Positions 63,188 through 64,000 of a DNA stretch of 64,000 nucleotides are shown in pieces (the first letter of the stretch is position 1; each line of letters opens with the position of its first letter). Both the position numbers and the translations under genes were made by a program. The notes beneath the pieces are model-generated. The model was not told the DNA's origin and searched no databases. It saw only the letters and a program-made list of their open reading frames with translations. This DNA comes from Lethocerus indicus (taxonomy: Eukaryota; Arthropoda; Insecta; Hemiptera; Belostomatidae), in NCBI GenBank assembly GCA_019843655.1, contig JACDQD010000104.1:4712001-4776000 (forward strand), given 5' to 3'.

Positions 63188-64000
63188 TACTGAGACGTGT
63201 ATACTAAGCCCCGTATGATGAATAAAACAAGACATTTCATTTTAAGTAGCACGAGCTTATCAAAACTGAGACATAACATAGACGACCAATATTATTATTA
63301 ATAATATCGTATTTTCTGATTTTTGTCAGAGTTTTTCTAACTTCAGACTCGTGGTTACTACGTGTACAAACTGCATTATGTAGAATTAGGCTTCGCGTGA
63401 TTCTGGGGGCTCGACAAGATCCGCTGTCGGATAAGCCACCCACACTCCCGTCAAAAATACTTCCCCTCGCCCTTTTCCAACCCCACCTTTCACTCCCCCA
63501 TTAACACGTTTCCTCGAAAATAACATCTGTTTTATAATTTGAACTGTGTAACAACTGTTACCGGCCAAGCGGTAACTCGTAAATGGTAAGATTTAACGGT
63601 AGTAAGGCTGTACAAAATTGTGTTCAGAGAAACGACGACACGCGTATTAGACAAGACTGATAGTGGATTTTTTTTTATCGAATCCGATTTGGACTTAATT
63701 CGAGTTTACAATCGTCCAAAAATAATGTGGGCCATGCTGATCATACAAGTGATGCCTCACGGAAACTTTATATAAAAACTCGAGCTTTAAATTAATTTCC
63801 ACGACAAAAACAATTCGTTACTGCATTAAACAGATAACAGATTGAAGAGGAGATAATAAATATATTTCGGGCAAATAATAGACGGCAAATTTGCCAAGGC
63901 GTAACAATCAATTGGAGAAAGTATAGCCGCGGATTGTGTTTTTACGAATTCTGGTGGATTCGGGCAAAAACCGCTCGGATTGGCTGCACTGGAAACTACA

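Larger units (their letters stand above)
47753..64000 (+). other. First coding intron of futsch-like gene, open-ended
   Basis: Starts at the GTAATT donor. No later exon with the expected continuation was found in any frame up to the window end. The one SWD-coding triplet (about 48941-48949) is followed by a stop within about 20 codons and lacks family residues. The intron holds GC-rich islands at 48.40-49.35 kb and 51.15-51.56 kb. It also holds two GGCGAGAAGCC-family copies (51709-51740, 61954-61985, both minus), microsatellites at 59890-59907 and 62885-62904, and palindromes at 49333-49348 and 63172-63187. A stop-bounded coding-like segment lies at 62030-62182. The rest is AT-rich with nothing recognised. 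Confidence 0.5.

Overview
This window looks like arthropod (probably insect) nuclear DNA. It has no operons and no dense coding. Long AT-rich stretches alternate with short GC-rich, CpG-containing blocks. GA/CT, AT/GT and CCT microsatellites are frequent, and there are decayed copies of animal transposon families (a jockey-type LINE, a Tc1/mariner-type DNA element, a BEL/Pao-type element). I cannot name the species. Most open frames are short, lack recognisable domains and appear to be chance.

Only one host gene is visible. Its start lies near 47.0-47.75 kb on the + strand. A purine-rich, CpG-rich block (about 46.88-47.15 kb) leads into a leader with no ATG, and then into a 133-bp first coding exon (47620-47752) that ends at a clean GT splice donor. 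The 44 complete codons resemble the extreme N-terminus of insect Futsch, the MAP1-family microtubule-associated protein. The rest of the gene must lie beyond the right edge, so 47753-64000 is read as part of a first coding intron of more than 16 kb. About 47 kb upstream of the exon appears intergenic.

Mobile-element relics: (1) 23.29-24.50 kb holds a minus-strand jockey-like reverse transcriptase tail. A 525-bp internally deleted Tc1/mariner-type element (23489-24013) has inserted into it at a TA, giving a nested pair with readable relative age. (2) 11192-11482 holds a 97-codon open frame without a start codon that resembles the YxDD-to-LGLxW part of a BEL/Pao reverse transcriptase. (3) A degenerate AT-rich tandem family occurs at 2.43-2.57 kb and again at 7.46-7.71 kb, where it is arranged head-to-head as a fold-back. 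(4) A short conserved core (consensus about CTGACGATGGCGAGAAGCC) is scattered at seven or more places on both strands.

The best candidate for an undescribed functional element is a 71-nt near-perfect hairpin at 4995-5065 (+ strand). Its arm differences are mostly G-U compatible, as expected for a microRNA precursor. A weaker hairpin lies 60 bp upstream of it. Nothing seen here suggests a new multi-gene system.
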